Under the pieces are notes generated by a model that was given only the letters and a program-made list of their open reading frames with translations, made no database searches and had not been told where the DNA came from. This document shows, in pieces, positions 16,078 through 25,719 of a stretch of 38,338 nt of DNA. The position numbers and the translations under genes were made by a program. This DNA comes from an uncultured Methanomicrobiales archaeon. GTDB taxonomy: Archaea; Halobacteriota; Methanomicrobia; Methanomicrobiales; Methanospirillaceae. The stretch covers positions 1 to 38,338 of the forward strand of contig CAIULN010000008.1 of the NCBI GenBank assembly GCA_903900025.1, read 5' to 3'. The first letter of the stretch is position 1. Each line of letters begins with the position of its first letter.

Positions 16078-17216
16078 ATGGAAAAGAGCGTCCTCTGTGT
16101 CCGCAGCTCGGGGATCAGGGTGCTGTGACGCACCCATTGGTCAAAACCCAGCTGTGCAGATGCCTCCTGTATGGCTGAATCCAGCGTGGCGCAATGATGA
16201 GGTGGTTGTGCCATCGCACGACGCGTGGCCTCGCGGATAACCCAGGTGCCCAGCGGCGCCCAGTAATCGCTGGAAATACTCCTGACAAGGATGACACGGG
16301 CCGAGCGGTGAACCTGTATCAGGTACTCGCAGACCGCGAGCCGTGCCGAATAGTATGCACCTGAAATCGGTGAGTAGCCCTTTTTTTTCATGCCTTCGCG
16401 GTCCTGCACAATGATATCCTGATCACCGCCCCACAAGGTATGTTTCCCCCATTTCTCGATCATCTCGTACTTCCAGTCCCCGGGAACCAGGATGCAGACG
16501 ATCCTGTTCCCGAATAGTTCTGCAGAAAAGAGCCGGATCTCCTCGAGCGGGGGGAAACCGGCAATTGCCCTTTTCATCTGGACAGAAAGGGTGTCATCGA
16601 CGGCGGTGATCGCCCACCGGGTCGGGACAAAATGCCGTCGCCGGCCCAGCAACCCCGCGGTCATTAGTTTTGCTATCTGGTAGACATCGATATCCGATTC
16701 CATGAGCGTGACGCAGGCCTCGGTTGCCCCCAGATCTGTGTCCGAGATGACCCGGTCGACAGAACGTTCGACATGGGCGCTGCCGGAAACAGACATCTGT
16801 TTGATGGCACCTGACAGCCCGACCGGTGCGACTGTTCCGTCGAAGGTGAGGGAAAAGGCAACCGGCTTTTCAAACACGACATCCACATCGAGGGGTCTGC
16901 TGGAGAGCGCGATCTCTTGGAGATCGCCGCTGAACTGGTTTATGCCGGAAGTCCCCCGGATCGTACGGGCACGGATGCCCACGATGTCATCAATCGCCAG
17001 CCCCTGTGACAACCAGTCAGGAGGATGGTCACTGTCATTGATAAGCAGCGGCCCGCCCCGGACCTCCGGATACCCGTAACTCCCGATGAAGACCGAGGGC
17101 GAACTGCCCTGATAGCTGCTCGCGGGTTTCAGCGCAAGCTGGGCGTAGAACCGGCTTGTGATGGGGCAGCGGGGCAGCCCGCACATCCCCTTCCCCTTGC
17201 ACTCAGCGCACTGCAC
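16071..17216 (-). CDS. nreA: DNA repair protein NreA
   Basis: 381 residues. NreA is an archaeal protein that acts in DNA damage tolerance and binds PCNA. The N-terminal zinc motif is C3-x2-C6...C12-x3-C16 ([16 protein letters not shown]). Family blocks follow: [32 protein letters not shown] and [12 protein letters not shown]. The last eight residues, QRTLFSIY, fit a PCNA-interacting peptide. The start is GTG 17216, overlapping the DUF2117 gene by 14 bases, so the genes from 19703 down to 16071 probably form one operon. It converges on the DNA ligase gene, another PCNA client in archaea. Confidence 0.92.
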   Translation of the reverse strand: MQCAECKGKGMCGLPRCPITSRFYAQLALKPASSYQGSSPSVFIGSYGYPEVRGGPLLINDSDHPPDWLSQGLAIDDIVGIRARTIRGTSGINQFSGDLQEIALSSRPLDVDVVFEKPVAFSLTFDGTVAPVGLSGAIKQMSVSGSAHVERSVDRVISDTDLGATEACVTLMESDIDVYQIAKLMTAGLLGRRRHFVPTRWAITAVDDTLSVQMKRAIAGFPPLEEIRLFSAELFGNRIVCILVPGDWKYEMIEKWGKHTLWGGDQDIIVQDREGMKKKGYSPISGAYYSARLAVCEYLIQVHRSARVILVRSISSDYWAPLGTWVIREATRRAMAQPPHHCATLDSAIQEASAQLGFDQWVRHSTLIPELRTQRTLFSIY

Positions 17217-18336
17217 CGCTCTTCACCCTTGTATCCACCACCACCCTGACCCGGTCCCCCAGCATATTCAGGACCGAATCCACCCATTCATCCCAGTGGA
17301 CAGGGGACTCCCCGGCCATCGATGCCACTTCCGCTCCGATATCGTCATCCCGTTCCTTCTGTGCCATCATCACAACGGAACCCGGAGCAAAGGACTCGGT
17401 CACGATCGCGTCGCGGTCTCCGTCAACAATGCCAAGCACCGGGATGCCGCGGTGGGCACAGATATGCCCGCAGACCGCGGTGGTATCATCACCAATCGCA
17501 AGAATCCCGCAACAGTCATGCAGGATCCGCTGGTAAATCTCGTGACCGCAGTGATCGATCACCACTACGTTCCCTATCCGAAGCGATTGATTGCCCGGTT
17601 TAGGAGGGGCTGACCGTATCGGTCCGCTCTTGCACCACGCACTGGCAAGATCGGTCTGACCCTTCCACCCGAGCTTTTCGATCCCGTGGATCTTTGGCGA
17701 AAGCCCGGTTACCGGTTCAATTCCCCCGCCATCCATACTGCGGAGGACAACGGTGCCTGAAGTTGCACGCCCTATGATAATTCCGTTCACATATACAGGT
17801 TCGCCCGGGATGCAACCGCGGATTGTTCGTTTTCGCATATCTCCACTACGCGTACTCACTCCTCTTTTTAATGCAAAGCCTGTGAGGTGTGAAAGTGTGG
17901 CGCCAAGTGCCCGGTCACCGGCATCCCATACAAAGACGGTCCTGTCCGAACACTCAACCTGCACAAGCCCGATCCTGGGAAGCCGGGACGCGACAATATC
18001 GCCAAAGATCTGGCCGGACTCTGCAGTCTTCCCATGATTTGCGAGAAAAACGGGACCGGAGATCTTTTTAATAACATAACTTGGAGGCTCGCCCCAGAAC
18101 TCCACATTAAGGCAGGATTCCTCCGCGGCGGTCCTTGCCATTACACCGGCAACGATCGTGCGGGCAGGGCTGATTCGGTCGATAAGCCAGCCAACCTCAC
18201 CGGTATCAAAAATCTCAGGACCATGGACGACCATCACAGGCCGTTCCGAATGGCAGGAGAGATCCTCATTTGTATCTTGGGATTCTTCAGGGCACGGACG
18301 GTCGGATAACCGTTTCGTGTGAACAGCCGGTATCAT
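17203..18336 (-). CDS. DUF2117 family methanogen protein
   Basis: 377 residues. The N-terminal third (VVHGPEIFDTGEVGWLIDRI, RTIVAGVMARTAAEES) matches the DUF2117 domain, known mainly from methanogens and without an assigned function. The C-terminal half has a Toprim-like or GTPase-like feel (VVVIDHCGHEIYQRIL, GILAIGDDTTAVCGHICAHRGIPVLGIVDGDRD), which suggests a nucleotide- or metal-binding site. ATG at 18336 was chosen because it overlaps the stop of the upstream zinc-ribbon gene as ATGA; another in-frame ATG at 18357 would give a 25-base overlap. The middle of an overlapping gene chain leading to nreA. Confidence 0.85.
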   Translation of the reverse strand: MIPAVHTKRLSDRPCPEESQDTNEDLSCHSERPVMVVHGPEIFDTGEVGWLIDRISPARTIVAGVMARTAAEESCLNVEFWGEPPSYVIKKISGPVFLANHGKTAESGQIFGDIVASRLPRIGLVQVECSDRTVFVWDAGDRALGATLSHLTGFALKRGVSTRSGDMRKRTIRGCIPGEPVYVNGIIIGRATSGTVVLRSMDGGGIEPVTGLSPKIHGIEKLGWKGQTDLASAWCKSGPIRSAPPKPGNQSLRIGNVVVIDHCGHEIYQRILHDCCGILAIGDDTTAVCGHICAHRGIPVLGIVDGDRDAIVTESFAPGSVVMMAQKERDDDIGAEVASMAGESPVHWDEWVDSVLNMLGDRVRVVVDTRVKSGAVR

Positions 18337-18557
18337 TCGCTGAAGGGTGCCTTCCATCCTACATCATACCGCGCCCCGCACTCAGGACAGATGAGAATTA
18401 TGCGGTACACCTCCCGGGTGGACCTGATGGGGACCGACGCATTGCCTGCATTGATATTGAGAAACGAGGTGTGGAACCCTGACTTGTAACCGCAGGCAGG
18501 GCATGCCTTGAGCTCGGTTCCTATTTTGAGAGATCTGATTTCCCCGGGGTCTGGCAT
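18333..18557 (-). CDS. Zinc-ribbon protein, 74 aa
   Basis: Two CxxC knuckles, CPACG (residues about 19-23) and CPECG (about 57-61), enclose a beta-rich core, the standard layout of a four-Cys zinc ribbon as seen in transcription- or nucleic-acid-associated small archaeal proteins. ATG at 18557 follows GGTGATC. It overlaps the DUF2117 gene by four bases, so the two products probably work together or need equal amounts. The specific partner is unknown. Confidence 0.8.
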   Translation of the reverse strand: MPDPGEIRSLKIGTELKACPACGYKSGFHTSFLNINAGNASVPIRSTREVYRIILICPECGARYDVGWKAPFSE

Positions 18558-18599
18558 GACGGATCACCAGTTGTTATTCTTTCTCCTGTTCTATGGGTA

Positions 18600-19703
18600 T
18601 TAAGGTTGCCTGCTCCGGGCAAGTGCGGTGATGATCGCGTATGCATTCTTCCTTCCGTTGACTCCTGCATGCTCCAAGCGGAATGGTTTCGGGACGAGTG
18701 CCATCGTCTGGGAAATTTTCTGCTCCAGCACACCTTCTGTCACCTTTCTCCCGTCAATTGAGGTACCCGCCCCCATATCCACGATCTTCTTTGCATTATT
18801 CTGCTGTTCCGGATGGTTCGGGTCCATGATGATCAGGACGGGTTTTTCAAACAGCAGCGCCTCGTGCAGGGTTGTGAGCCCGCCATGCACAATCGCGATC
18901 CGCGCCCTTGCCAGATGTTCGTAGAGGTTGGGCACGTAGCCGTGAGAGATGAAATTGTCCGTTGATTCCGGGAGCACGGGCCCTGTATAGAAAACATCGA
19001 GGAACAGGTCCTTTCGCTGATTGGCGATGGACTTTAACATCTGGTACATGGGCAGCTTGTAGGGTTCGCCACCGAAACTGGCGAATATGCATTCCTTGCA
19101 ATAGGTATAACTTTCAGGATTCACTTCAAGGAATGGCCCGGTGAAGCTGTACCGGCGCTCCTCACCTCCCGGGACGACGATATTATACTCGCTGACCGTG
19201 TCCGGCGGCGGGTAATCTGGGATGATCACGTGGCTGGCGAGCCTGAGGTACCGCTGGATCAGGAAGTTAAGGATCTTCCATACGGGATTTGTCGTGCCGC
19301 CCGGTCCGTTGAAATGGTTCTGGTTGGTGATGAAAACAACCGGGACGCTACAAAACCGTGCAGCGATCAAACCGCCATACATGGTATCAGAGACGACACA
19401 ATCAATGGCATGCCCGCGGATCAACTGCCGGACACGCAGTGCCGATCGCACCATGTCGGGCACAATCCATTTTGAGCACCAGAGCGTCTTTTTTAAGGAA
19501 AAAAAACCGTCCTCCCCCTCGAGGCATACTTCCCTGATCGTGCGGTGGAGGTTCGAGCACCCGTGCTGGTCGATGAAATCGAATGCCTTTCCATATGCTG
19601 CGAAATGGACGGTGTGTCCCAGCTGCTGGAAATAATGTCCGAGGTGGATGCAGCGGGACGAGTGCCCGAGCCCCTCCCCGCATACAACAAAGAGGAACTT
19701 CAT
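18600..19703 (-). CDS. Glycosyltransferase of the MurG-like (GT28-type) fold
   Basis: 367 residues with the GT-B fold. N-terminal acceptor domain: FLFVVCGEGLGHSSRCIHLG (glycine-rich loop) and VVSDTMYGG; C-terminal donor domain: FASFGGEPYKLP, GYVPNLYEHLARARIAIVHGG, TLHEALLFEKPVLII, the last matching the nucleotide-sugar site with the typical HGG and Glu/Pro pattern. It resembles the MJ1255-type putative glycosyltransferases of archaea. Donor and acceptor cannot be told from sequence. Its stop is 42 bases before the zinc-ribbon start, so it likely heads the operon ending in nreA. Confidence 0.85.
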   Translation of the reverse strand: MKFLFVVCGEGLGHSSRCIHLGHYFQQLGHTVHFAAYGKAFDFIDQHGCSNLHRTIREVCLEGEDGFFSLKKTLWCSKWIVPDMVRSALRVRQLIRGHAIDCVVSDTMYGGLIAARFCSVPVVFITNQNHFNGPGGTTNPVWKILNFLIQRYLRLASHVIIPDYPPPDTVSEYNIVVPGGEERRYSFTGPFLEVNPESYTYCKECIFASFGGEPYKLPMYQMLKSIANQRKDLFLDVFYTGPVLPESTDNFISHGYVPNLYEHLARARIAIVHGGLTTLHEALLFEKPVLIIMDPNHPEQQNNAKKIVDMGAGTSIDGRKVTEGVLEQKISQTMALVPKPFRLEHAGVNGRKNAYAIITALARSRQP

Positions 19704-19888
19704 GGGACAACCGCCCTCGGTGCGGGAAAGGAATGGTCCGGGATCATGGTCATGCAGTGCAGGGTTCTTTGCTACGACATTGTTGGAGCTCCGTAGTTTA
19801 GTGTTTTACGATTCCTGCATGCTGCCTAAGGACGATCCGCATAATAATTAATCTCCTGATCAATTTTTTATGAGAAGAGTGCGGAGGG

Positions 19889-20791
19889 TTATCTCTTGTC
19901 ATACATTTTTTTAAGGTGGGAAACCTGCTCCTCCCCCCTTTCAGCAGAGGGGCAGATCACCTGTTCGAGGAGTGCCATTACCTTCTCTGGTTCACGGATC
20001 CCGTACAGGCAGTCGAGAGGGTGACGCGATCCCCTATGCCGTGATTTCGCATACCCAAGGCCTGCACCCGCATTGTCATTCCGGCCCTCACTCACCGCCC
20101 CTGTCGATATTTCGGAACCCCCTGGGCCTGTCCCGAGGGGAATGATCGTGCCCGTGCGAAAGATAGATCCCAGCCGGTCCTGCTCCATCACCACTCTCCC
20201 AATCTGGTGGCGGGGGATCATATGCTCCTGCTGTCTCCAGACGCCTCCCTTTATCCTCACGCCCGCTTTTGTGATGGTGTACCTGATGCTTCTCCTGAAT
20301 TTCTCGATCCAGGCAATCACGATGATCGCTGCAACAATACTGAAGGGCTGGATCAGGAACCCGATCCACTGCAGGATCTCTATCGGGTTGCCGGCCGAAA
20401 TGAGCGGCGCACCGATACCCTTCACCAGCAGCAGTCCGGCCACCCCGCCCAATCCCAGCGAAAGTGCCGATCCTGCCCATACTTCGGGAACCTTCATCAC
20501 CCATCCGGCACAGGCAGCAAGGAAGAATATCCCGAAGGGTGCAATCATCAGGATCATCATGTCTGTCAGACTACCCATATTCGGAACAAAGGGGGTTAAT
20601 GACGGTATTACTGAGGGGAAAAACGCATTGATGATGCCGTATATTATTACTCTCACAATCCACGAGAGAACGACCAGAAACAATGGGGTGAGGGCTAAAA
20701 TATATTTGTAAATAAAACCCCTGGAATCCGGATTCGTAACGAGGAGAACGGAATCACTACGTTCAGCCTGCCCCCTGGTTGTATCCATCAT
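19889..20791 (-). CDS. Membrane protein with bacterial-type PH domain (DUF304-like)
   Basis: 300 residues. About four hydrophobic segments: residues 27-50 (YILALTPLFLVVLSWIVRVI), 75-100, 105-125 and 140-165. After the last, EKFRRSIRYTITKAGVRIKGG starts a beta-rich PH-like (bPH_2/DUF304) domain with QQEHMIPRHQIGRVVMEQDRLGSIFRTGTI, and LYGIREPEKVMALLEQVI ends it. Such proteins are membrane-anchored and of unknown function. Two consecutive ATG codons (20791, 20788) begin the frame. A 12-bp palindrome lies about 105 bases upstream. Confidence 0.8.
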   Translation of the reverse strand: MMDTTRGQAERSDSVLLVTNPDSRGFIYKYILALTPLFLVVLSWIVRVIIYGIINAFFPSVIPSLTPFVPNMGSLTDMMILMIAPFGIFFLAACAGWVMKVPEVWAGSALSLGLGGVAGLLLVKGIGAPLISAGNPIEILQWIGFLIQPFSIVAAIIVIAWIEKFRRSIRYTITKAGVRIKGGVWRQQEHMIPRHQIGRVVMEQDRLGSIFRTGTIIPLGTGPGGSEISTGAVSEGRNDNAGAGLGYAKSRHRGSRHPLDCLYGIREPEKVMALLEQVICPSAERGEEQVSHLKKMYDKR

Positions 20792-20894
20792 ATATGAGCA
20801 GATGTTGTCGTCCGCTTATTTATGAACTGTTGCAAAAAAAGGATCTTACACGGATATATACCATCCCACAACTCCTATGGGCTTGCAGGTATAA

Positions 20895-20906
20895 CCGGCA
20901 TGCCGG
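20895..20906. promoter_or_regulatory. 12-bp perfect palindrome upstream of the PH-domain gene
   Basis: CCGGCATGCCGG is a perfect GC-rich palindrome between the tRNA-Val gene and the start of the PH-domain membrane protein gene. It could be an operator or part of a hairpin ending transcription from the tRNA gene, which reads in the same direction. No second copy was seen. Confidence 0.3.
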
Positions 20907-20990
20907 CCTGTCAGGAGCCCACGGGACAGTCACTATACGATTTCCTGCAGCAGCTCCGCCGGTTGCACGGGTTGTGAAACAAAACCAAAA

Positions 20991-21064
20991 TGGGCTCGAG
21001 GAGATTCGAACTCCTGACCTCCGCCATGTCAAGGCGACGTCATAGCCAGCTAGACCACGAGCCC
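20991..21064 (-). tRNA. tRNA-Val (GAC anticodon)
   Basis: Read on the minus strand, the acceptor arms GGGCTCG and CGAGCCC pair perfectly over seven bases with A as discriminator. The anticodon stem closes a seven-base loop TTGACAT with anticodon GAC, which reads valine codons GTC and GTT. The T arm is AGGAG-TTCGAAT-CTCCT and the D arm has the GTGGTCTAGCTGG pattern. The CCA end is not encoded (ATTT follows). No intron is seen. Confidence 0.95.
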
Positions 21065-21082
21065 GCATACCTAAAAGAATGC

Positions 21083-21091
21083 GCTTAAAAG
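21083..21091 (-). promoter_or_regulatory. TATA box of the tRNA-Val gene
   Basis: On the minus strand CTTTTAAGC lies 19-27 bases upstream of the tRNA 5' end, the spacing expected for an archaeal TATA box when transcription starts at or close to the mature end. Confidence 0.55.
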
Positions 21092-21254
21092 GTGGGTGAA
21101 CGCAGTATAAAAGAATTCTGTTCTATGCCCGAATGAAGGCTGTGTCCGCCTTTGTTTGTCGCGTTATTTTTGTTGCGTTATTTTCTCATACGCACCATCA
21201 GATTCAAGCAGGAGCAATATCAACAGTACCTCGTAATAAGGGGGTCAACCGATC

Positions 21255-21578
21255 GTGTGTAACGATGCAAAGAAGCAGCTGTTCATGTACGAACATGATG
21301 CAAGCAGGCTTGAACTGCTGATACGAATTCTGTACTGGATCCTGATCGGGATCGTCATGGCGATCTATGGGTTCATCGCAGGGATCTGCTCATTCATTCA
21401 ATGGTTCCATATCCTGATCCTGGGGAGCCGGAATGAAAGCCTGTCCAATTTTATTAAAGGCTACCTAGAATACTACGTGCATGTCATGAACTACATGTAT
21501 TTCATGACTGACAAACGCCCTGACATCATGCCGGTACCGGTCGGGATCTTTGAACAAGAACTCCAAAAAAACAGTTGA
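21255..21578 (+). CDS. DUF4389 family membrane protein, 107 aa
   Basis: Pattern typical of DUF4389: a short polar N-terminus, RLELLIRILYWILIGIVMAI (first helix), a second hydrophobic segment (FIAGICSFIQWFHILIL), then the conserved GSRNESLSNFIKGYLEYYVHVMNYMYFMTDK that packs along the membrane, ending in a short polar tail. Function unknown. The frame starts with GTG at 21255; a GGGGG stretch is about 15 bases upstream. It lies convergent with serA, 35 bases apart. Confidence 0.8.
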   Translation: MCNDAKKQLFMYEHDASRLELLIRILYWILIGIVMAIYGFIAGICSFIQWFHILILGSRNESLSNFIKGYLEYYVHVMNYMYFMTDKRPDIMPVPVGIFEQELQKNS

Positions 21579-21613
21579 TTGTGACCCCGATGGGCCATTC
21601 TTTTTTTTATCGA

Positions 21614-23227
21614 TCAGATCAGTTTACCGGAGATCTTTGCAAACGTCGCCGTAAAGATGCCGGGCATCGAGCGGATCTCGTCCATGACTGCCGGTGGCAC
21701 CTCACTGTCGACGTTCAGCACCATGATTGCCTCTTCACCGGGGTTGATGCGCCCTACCTGCATGCCCGCGATATTGATGCTGCACCGCCCGAGGATTGTT
21801 GACGCTCTGCCGATCACACCGGGTTTGTCGAGGTGGCGCGAGACGATGACGTATCCTTCGGGGATCATGTCCATGGTGTAGCCGCCGACCGCAACGATCC
21901 GGCTCCTGCCCTTGAAAAATACTGTCCCGCTCACCGACTCTTCCGCTGTGTCGGTCCTGATCCGCAGGGTGATAAGGTTCTTGAAACCGGAAGACTCCTG
22001 CGTGACCGTCTCGCTGATGGAAATCCCCCGCTCCTTTGCGATGAACTCTGCGTTCACGATATTGACCGGCTGCTGCAGGATCGGGTCGAGCAGCCCTTTG
22101 AGGGCGAGACGGGTGACGAATTTCAGGCTCCCGGAGAACGAACTGAGTTCCCCGCCGTAGATCAGTTCAACCGACGAGAGGCGGCCGGTAGCGATCTGGA
22201 TCGCAAACCTTCCCATCTTTTCTGCCAGGTTTGCATAGGGTTCAAGCACCTCCGCCTGTTCGGGCGGGATCATCGGCGCGTTTACGACATACTTTGCCGC
22301 ACCCCCCTTCAGAACCTCGATGCACTGCTTCGCGACCGAGACCGCGACGTTCAGCTGGGCTTCCACCGTGCTCGCCCCCAGGTGCGGGGTCACGATGACC
22401 TGGTCAAGGGTGAGCAGAGGGGATTCCAGCGGCGGTTCTGTCTCGAAAACATCAAGCGCCGCTCCTGCAACCTTGCCGTTCCTGATCGCATCGTACAGCG
22501 CTTTCTCGTCAATGATGCCTCCCCGGGCACAATTGATGATCCGCACACCATCCTTCATGGTGGCAATGCTCTTTGCGTTGATGACGTGTTTCGTCTCCTT
22601 GATGAGCGGGGTGTGCACAGTGATGACGTCAGCAACCCTGAAAAGGTCCTCAAGGGACATCATCTCCACCCCCAGCTGGGCCGCCCTCTCTTTGGTGATG
22701 AACGGGTCGTATGCAACGCACCGCATGTCGAGTGCGAGCGCCCTTTTTGCCACTTCCCTTCCGATCCGCCCGAACCCGACAATGCCCAGTGTCTTGTCGT
22801 TGAGTTCAAAACCCATGAACTTTGAGCGCTTCCACTCCTTCTTTTTCAGGCTCGCGGTTGCCTGCGGGATATTCCGTGCAAGCGAGAGCATCATCGCCAT
22901 CGTATGTTCGGTGGCGGCGAGCGTGTTTCCCTCCGGTGCATTCGCAACGATGATACCGCAACGCGTGGCTGCATCCGTATCGATATTATCCACGCCGGCA
23001 CCCGCACGCCCGATGAATTTGAGCCGAATTCCTGCATCGATAACCTTCGCGGTCACTTCAGTGCCGCTGCGCACGAGAAGGGCGTCATACTCCCCGATGA
23101 TGCTGCAGAGCCCGTCTTCGGAAAGGTCGGTTTTGACCTCAACGTCGCATGCCTTCCTGAGGATCTCAAGCCCTTCCTCCGCCAGCGGATCGCTGACAAG
23201 AACCCTGAAATTTGCCATAAAACCCAT
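21614..23227 (-). CDS. serA: D-3-phosphoglycerate dehydrogenase
   Basis: First enzyme of phosphorylated serine synthesis, oxidising 3-phosphoglycerate with NAD. N-terminal substrate domain (RVLVSDPLAEEGLEIL), Rossmann motif GIVGFGRIGREVA (about residues 150-160), catalytic Arg in INCARGGIIDE, and the Glu/His pair near FETEPPLESPLL and TPHLGAST. Residues about 325-450 are the intervening domain, and the C-terminal ACT domain (YVIVSRHLDKPGVIGRASTIL) probably gives serine feedback. 537 residues from ATG 23227; ATG 23218 fits the family start better. Divergent from ppsA across 191 bases. Confidence 0.95.
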   Translation of the reverse strand: MGFMANFRVLVSDPLAEEGLEILRKACDVEVKTDLSEDGLCSIIGEYDALLVRSGTEVTAKVIDAGIRLKFIGRAGAGVDNIDTDAATRCGIIVANAPEGNTLAATEHTMAMMLSLARNIPQATASLKKKEWKRSKFMGFELNDKTLGIVGFGRIGREVAKRALALDMRCVAYDPFITKERAAQLGVEMMSLEDLFRVADVITVHTPLIKETKHVINAKSIATMKDGVRIINCARGGIIDEKALYDAIRNGKVAGAALDVFETEPPLESPLLTLDQVIVTPHLGASTVEAQLNVAVSVAKQCIEVLKGGAAKYVVNAPMIPPEQAEVLEPYANLAEKMGRFAIQIATGRLSSVELIYGGELSSFSGSLKFVTRLALKGLLDPILQQPVNIVNAEFIAKERGISISETVTQESSGFKNLITLRIRTDTAEESVSGTVFFKGRSRIVAVGGYTMDMIPEGYVIVSRHLDKPGVIGRASTILGRCSINIAGMQVGRINPGEEAIMVLNVDSEVPPAVMDEIRSMPGIFTATFAKISGKLI

Positions 23228-23373
23228 ACAGTATCAGCGCCGTACCTAATCAGATTTGTTCTTTTTCTGATGGGCAACGAATCACCAAAGGTCATCGTGG
23301 GATCATTGGAAAAAGAAGGAACATCGGATCCGGATACTGCTCCTCCGTTGCACATCGCCACGAGAAGTCCATG

Positions 23374-23385
23374 ATAATTATTAAA
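23374..23385 (+). promoter_or_regulatory. TATA-like element of ppsA
   Basis: ATAATTATTAAA lies 34-45 bases before the ppsA start codon at 23419, in the serA/ppsA divergent spacer. This spacing predicts a short 5' leader. No clear operator palindrome is evident besides the small ATCCGGAT at about 23328. Confidence 0.4.
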
Positions 23386-23418
23386 CAGACATGAGATGAG
23401 ATCATAAGTGGTGCGACC

Positions 23419-25719
23419 ATGAACACTGTCCCCAATATCCTGTGGCTCGAAGAGATCAGAAAGGAAGATATCACCTCGGTAGGAGGGAAAGGGGCATCGC
23501 TGGGCGAGATGGCGTCCATCGGTCTTCCCGTCCCCAGGGCGTTTGTCGTAACCGCCCATGCGTTCCGGAGGTTTCTTGTCGAGACCGGTATCGAACAGAA
23601 GGTCTACAGGTCGTTTGAGCGGCTTGATGTGGAGAACAACGAGGCGCTCGAGAAAGCGGCAGAGACCGCAAAAGGGCTGGTGCTTAAAGCCAAGATGCCT
23701 GCCGCCATTCGTGACGAGATTAAAAAAGCGTACCGCAAGATGGCGTCCGATGACCTTGTTGTCGCTGTACGGTCAAGTGCAACCGCCGAAGACCTGCCGG
23801 ATGCAAGCTTTGCCGGCCAGCAGGAAACATATCTTAATATCAGGGGTGAAGCTGCCCTCCTCACCGCAGTCCAGAAGTGCTGGGCATCCCTGTATGGTGC
23901 CCGGGCAATTTATTACCGCGCAAAACAGGGATTCGATGACCAAACGGTCAATATTGCTGTCGTTGTCCAGCAGCTCGTCAACTCGGAAAAAGCCGGTGTG
24001 ATGTTCACCTCCCATCCCATCACGGGTGAACCCCTCACCATAATTGAAGGTTCATGGGGGCTGGGTGAATCGGTTGTCTCCGGTTCGGTCTCTCCGGACA
24101 AATACGAATTTGACCAGCGGACAGAGAAGGTAGTCAACCGGCTCATATCAACCAAAAAAATAGAGATTATTGCTGACGGTGAACACGGGACTAAAACCGT
24201 GGAAGTGGCAACCGGGCGCCAGGATGTGCAGGTGCTCTCGGATGCGGAGGTTGAAAAGCTCGCGATGTACGGGAAGATTGCGGAGAACCACTACGGCGTC
24301 CCGCAGGATGTCGAGTGGGGTATTGTCGGGGATGCCTTTTACATCCTCCAGTCCCGCCCCATCACCACGATAGGCACGAAGAAGAGCGAGCAGGGCGCAT
24401 CGGCAGAAAAATCCGGTGCAAAGGAGAGCCACAAGATCCTTGTCCAGGGCCAGGGGGCATCACCTGGGATCGCATCTGGCAAGGTCGCGATCATCAGGGA
24501 CGTTAAGGATACCGGCAGCGTGAAAGAGGGGGACATCCTGGTCACCCGTATGACAAACCCGGACATGGTGCCGGCGATGAAGAAGGTCGCTGCCATCGTG
24601 ACTGACGAAGGCGGGATGACCTGCCATGCCGCGATCGTGAGCAGGGAACTGGGGACCCCGGCGGTTGTCGGGACAAAGAACGCGACATCGTTGCTGAAGA
24701 ACGGGCAGCTGGTCACCGTAGACGGTGAGAGAGGGCTTATCTACGAAGGAGTGATCGATCAGCCGGTACAGAAACAGCAGGCCTCATCACAGCAGGTGGG
24801 AATCGGGCCGGCGCCGATCATCACCGCCACCAGCGTAAAGGTGAACGTCTCGATCCCCGAAGCAGCGGCGCGGGCGGCGGCAACGGGAGCCGACGGGGTC
24901 GGGCTGCTGCGGATCGAGCACCTGATCCTCGGGCTCAACAAGACACCGGGCTGGTTCATCACCAACCACCGGGAAGAAGAGTTTGTCAGGGAGCTGCACG
25001 ACGGCATCAAGATCGTGCTCGACGCGTTCCCGGGCAAACCGGTCTGGGTGCGAACCCTCGACGCACCGACCGACGAGTTCCGGAATATGATGGGAGGGGA
25101 GAGCGAGCCCCATGAGCATAACCCCATGCTCGGGTGGCGGGGGATACGGCGCGACCTCCAGAGCCCCGACCAGTTCCGGCTGCAGGTTGAGGCATTCAAG
25201 CAACTCTGGAAGGAAGGTTATGATAACCTCGGCGTGATGTTCCCCATGGTCTCCCACCCCGACCAGTTCGTGCGGGCAAAAGAGATGATGCGGGGCTGGG
25301 GTGTGGATGTGGAGACCGTGACACTCGGGATCATGATCGAGATCCCGTCAAGTGCAATCCTCGTCGAAGATTTTCTCGCCTGCGGGATCAAGTTCGCCTC
25401 ATTCGGCACAAACGACCTGATCCAGTACACCCTTGCGATTGACCGGAACAACGAGAACATCGCCGAAATGTACCAGCCCAAGCACCCCGCGGTGCTCCAC
25501 CTGATCCACAACGCGATCCAGACATGCCGGAAATACGATGTCGAGTGCTCCATCTGCGGACAGGCCGGCTCTGACCCCAAGATGGTGGAGTGGCTTGTTG
25601 AGCACGGAATCTCCAGCGTGTCGGCAAACATCGATGCGATTGCCAAGATCCGGGAGACGGTCGCACGCACGGAAAAGCACATCATCCTTGAGGCAGCGAG
25701 AAACAGGAATGCTGAATAA
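23419..25719 (+). CDS. ppsA: Phosphoenolpyruvate synthase
   Basis: 766 residues. Converts pyruvate, ATP and water to PEP, AMP and phosphate, the gluconeogenic step of methanogens that fix carbon via pyruvate. N-terminal ATP-grasp domain (GGKGASLGEMASIGLPVP, VAVRSSATAEDLPDASFAGQQ, GLGESVVSG), central phosphohistidine domain with the catalytic His in GGMTCHAAIVSRELG (about residue 399), C-terminal PEP-binding TIM barrel (VRTLDAPTDEF, GIMIEIPSSAILVEDF, SICGQAGSDP). The ATG at 23419 starts at the usual NTVPNILWL segment. The 3' end overlaps mfnA by 11 bases. Confidence 0.96.
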   Translation: MNTVPNILWLEEIRKEDITSVGGKGASLGEMASIGLPVPRAFVVTAHAFRRFLVETGIEQKVYRSFERLDVENNEALEKAAETAKGLVLKAKMPAAIRDEIKKAYRKMASDDLVVAVRSSATAEDLPDASFAGQQETYLNIRGEAALLTAVQKCWASLYGARAIYYRAKQGFDDQTVNIAVVVQQLVNSEKAGVMFTSHPITGEPLTIIEGSWGLGESVVSGSVSPDKYEFDQRTEKVVNRLISTKKIEIIADGEHGTKTVEVATGRQDVQVLSDAEVEKLAMYGKIAENHYGVPQDVEWGIVGDAFYILQSRPITTIGTKKSEQGASAEKSGAKESHKILVQGQGASPGIASGKVAIIRDVKDTGSVKEGDILVTRMTNPDMVPAMKKVAAIVTDEGGMTCHAAIVSRELGTPAVVGTKNATSLLKNGQLVTVDGERGLIYEGVIDQPVQKQQASSQQVGIGPAPIITATSVKVNVSIPEAAARAAATGADGVGLLRIEHLILGLNKTPGWFITNHREEEFVRELHDGIKIVLDAFPGKPVWVRTLDAPTDEFRNMMGGESEPHEHNPMLGWRGIRRDLQSPDQFRLQVEAFKQLWKEGYDNLGVMFPMVSHPDQFVRAKEMMRGWGVDVETVTLGIMIEIPSSAILVEDFLACGIKFASFGTNDLIQYTLAIDRNNENIAEMYQPKHPAVLHLIHNAIQTCRKYDVECSICGQAGSDPKMVEWLVEHGISSVSANIDAIAKIRETVARTEKHIILEAARNRNAE

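Noticed and set aside
21833-22825. 330-codon plus-strand frame inside serA
   Set aside because: Long only because the GC-rich serA lacks stops in that frame; the translated sequence is Arg/Asp-rich and matches no family.
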